Shown: piece after piece, positions 5,916 through 7,124 of the stretch | Layout of the letters: the number at the start of each line of letters is the position of its first letter | How positions within the stretch are numbered: position 1 is the first letter of the stretch | NCBI GenBank assembly: GCA_947259235.1 | Contig: CAMYLL010000136.1 | Location: forward strand, 1-7,124 | DNA: 7,124 bases | Direction of reading: 5' to 3' | Source: an uncultured Pseudodesulfovibrio sp. | GTDB taxonomy: Bacteria > Desulfobacterota > Desulfovibrionia > Desulfovibrionales > Desulfovibrionaceae | Position numbers and translations under genes: made by a program | Notes under the pieces: model-generated | The model's input: only the letters and a program-made list of their open reading frames with translations | What the model was told of the DNA's origin: nothing | The model's database searches: none

Positions 5916-6925
5916 ACGAATCACTCACGCACAAGGACCTCGCCGCTCTCTGCAAGGTGTCGGAAACCACCATCAAGAGCTACCGGCGCAAGTTCCCCGG
6001 CTTCATCCCCGTGCTCACGCATGGCAAGCCCATTCGATTCAGCAAGGAGGCGGCCGATGTCTGCCTGATGATCCGAGACTGCTTCGACAAAGGCATGTCC
6101 GTCAACGACACCCTGAAAACCTTAAGGGAACACTTCAAGGAATCCACGCCCGCCCGGCGAGGGACCCGGCAGCCCCAGTCCGCAACCCAGGAGTCTCCCG
6201 GTCATGGTGCGCAGGCAGCCCCCCCCGTCTCCCAGGAATATCTGGAGAAGTTTTTTGCCACCGCAGGACAGATGATGCAGGGCATGGCCGGACTGGCCAC
6301 GGCCCAGGCCAAGGCCGGACAACGGCTGGCCAAGCTTGAGGAGGCAGTCCACAACCTCGTGGAGATAGAAACGCGCAATAGCGAACTTTTCAGCACTTTG
6401 CTTACGCAACTGAGGACCCCGGCATCGGACACTCTACCTACGTCCTCCTCGACCGATGCCGGGGCCGCCTCAGGCGAGCCCAAAGTCCGCGCCAGAAAGA
6501 TCGTCAAGGTCACCAGCCCGGGCGGCGACGTCAAATCCTACGCCCTCGAAAAGGAAACCCCGCGAGACAACGCCGCCCTCGAACGGCCGTCGGACGCCTT
6601 CCTGAACACGCCCATCGTCATCCGCAACGACCAGGGCGAGTTCCTCGGCGTACCGGGCAGGCTCCCCCTCTCCGGGTTTGTGGAAATCCTCGTCCGCGAG
6701 GCAGAGGAAGGCGGCGCGTCACTCTCCAGCTGGCACCGTGACGAGGATACCTGGATCTTCACCATGCAGATTCCAGGCGGCGACTCCCACCAGCTTCACT
6801 TCGTCTCCACAACCACCCCGCGCGGCAACCTCGTGGTCCTGCTCGACCGCCTCGACGTCAACGGCGAACAAACCACACCACACTTCCTCCAGGAATTCTT
6901 CCGGCAGGTAAAAGATAAAATCTGA
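5912..6925 (+). CDS. MerR-like HTH, coiled-coil protein with novel C-terminal domain
   Basis: A 337-aa cytosolic protein. Residues about 4-45 form a MerR-type helix-turn-helix and wing (THKDLAALCKVSETTIKSYRRKFPGFI... then HGKPIRFS). The helical continuation at 44-75 (EAADVCLMIRDCFDKGMSVNDTLKTLRE) is also MerR-like. Residues 77-107 are a Pro/Gln/Ser linker, and 108-168 a long helix likely to dimerise as a coiled coil (YLEKFFATAGQMM...LAKLEEAVHNLVEIETRN). After another linker, residues about 190-337 form a beta-rich domain (SYALEKE, FLGVPGRLPLSGFVEILV, WIFTMQIPGGDS, HFVSTTTPRGNLVVLLDRLD) that I cannot name. It probably binds DNA, perhaps regulating its own operon; a plasmid- or phage-type DNA-binding role is also possible. 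Start 5912 is chosen for the ATGA overlap with the small gene; the frame opens at 5879 but inside that gene. Confidence 0.85.
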   Translation: MNESLTHKDLAALCKVSETTIKSYRRKFPGFIPVLTHGKPIRFSKEAADVCLMIRDCFDKGMSVNDTLKTLREHFKESTPARRGTRQPQSATQESPGHGAQAAPPVSQEYLEKFFATAGQMMQGMAGLATAQAKAGQRLAKLEEAVHNLVEIETRNSELFSTLLTQLRTPASDTLPTSSSTDAGAASGEPKVRARKIVKVTSPGGDVKSYALEKETPRDNAALERPSDAFLNTPIVIRNDQGEFLGVPGRLPLSGFVEILVREAEEGGASLSSWHRDEDTWIFTMQIPGGDSHQLHFVSTTTPRGNLVVLLDRLDVNGEQTTPHFLQEFFRQVKDKI

Positions 6926-6931
6926 CCTGAT

Positions 6932-6956
6932 TCAGGCCGCGATTCAAGCGGCTTGA
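6932..6956 (+). terminator. Hairpin after the MerR-like gene, possible terminator
   Basis: Bases 6932-6940 pair with 6948-6956 (TCAGGCCGC/GCGGCTTGA, one G-T wobble) around a 7-base loop, 6 bases after the stop codon. No T-run follows. It could end the transcript or protect its 3' end. Confidence 0.45.
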
Positions 6957-6979
6957 TCCCACCTGCGGCGGAGAAGTCG

Positions 6980-7122
6980 GGTGATTTCGCCTCCGGCGGG
7001 CAAGGGGGTTACCCCCCTTGCATCCCCACTCTGCCCCTTCGGGGCGACATGTTTACGCCTACACCGCACCACGATCGGGTTCCCCAAGGGCGCGCCCTTG
7101 GGCCGCCGGAGGCGAAACCACC
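6980..7122. repeat. Composite nested palindrome, probable dispersed intergenic repeat
   Basis: The outer arms 6980-6999 and 7103-7122 are inverted copies with one mismatch in 20, and 15 bases in a row match exactly (TTTCGCCTCCGGCGG). Inside are three more hairpins: 7001-7008 with 7013-7020 (CAAGGGGG/CCCCCTTG), 7033-7037 with 7041-7045 (GCCCC/GGGGC), and the perfect 20-bp palindrome CCCAAGGGCGCGCCCTTGGG at 7083-7102. There is no open frame of note. The nested build and CTCCGGCGG/GGGCAAGGG-type motifs recall extragenic repeats common in Desulfovibrio-like genomes. It may act as a terminator or be a non-autonomous mobile repeat. Nothing else is seen in 6957-6979. Confidence 0.8.
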
Positions 7123-7124
7123 TA

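Overview
The window looks like chromosomal DNA of a GC-rich Gram-negative bacterium, most likely a Desulfovibrio/Pseudodesulfovibrio-type deltaproteobacterium. That placement is an inference from the GC-rich codon use, the DUF3568-type lipoprotein, and the MerR-like/coiled-coil protein followed by large nested palindromes. No taxonomic marker gene is present.

Left part (1-1860): a genomic-island border. The window opens in the 3' end of a tyrosine recombinase (Integrase_1-like family), which is followed by a strong intrinsic terminator. Next come two back-to-back hairpins, one a perfect 24-bp palindrome, and then about 150 bp of AT-rich DNA. That DNA runs into a yifB/comM gene (minus strand) cut off right after its conserved ...VAAMNP segment, so about the last third of the protein is missing. 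The simplest reading is an integrative element inserted inside yifB. Beyond the intact 5' end of yifB lies AT-rich DNA holding a second, diverged 49-bp fragment of the same gene in the same orientation, so the locus has been rearranged more than once.

Middle part (1858-4404): two convergent genes about 30 bp apart. One encodes a cobalamin-binding-domain radical SAM protein (+), the other a small glycosyltransferase of the putative rhamnosyltransferase family (-). Neither substrate can be read from the sequence. The 316 bases between the glycosyltransferase start and the next gene hold a possible promoter and a terminator-like hairpin.

Right part (4405-7124): a two-gene envelope operon encodes a secreted Ala/Glu-rich protein and a DUF3568-type lipoprotein, and ends in a perfect hairpin. 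A second promoter then drives a probable 69-aa basic small protein, joined by an ATGA overlap to a 337-aa MerR-like HTH/coiled-coil protein. A tandem 10-bp repeat sits in the leader of that unit. The window ends in a roughly 140-bp composite of nested palindromes that resembles a dispersed intergenic repeat.

I see no CRISPR array, tRNA, rRNA or complete defence system. The observations most worth following are the yifB-integrase junction with its palindromes, the second yifB remnant, and the coupled small protein.
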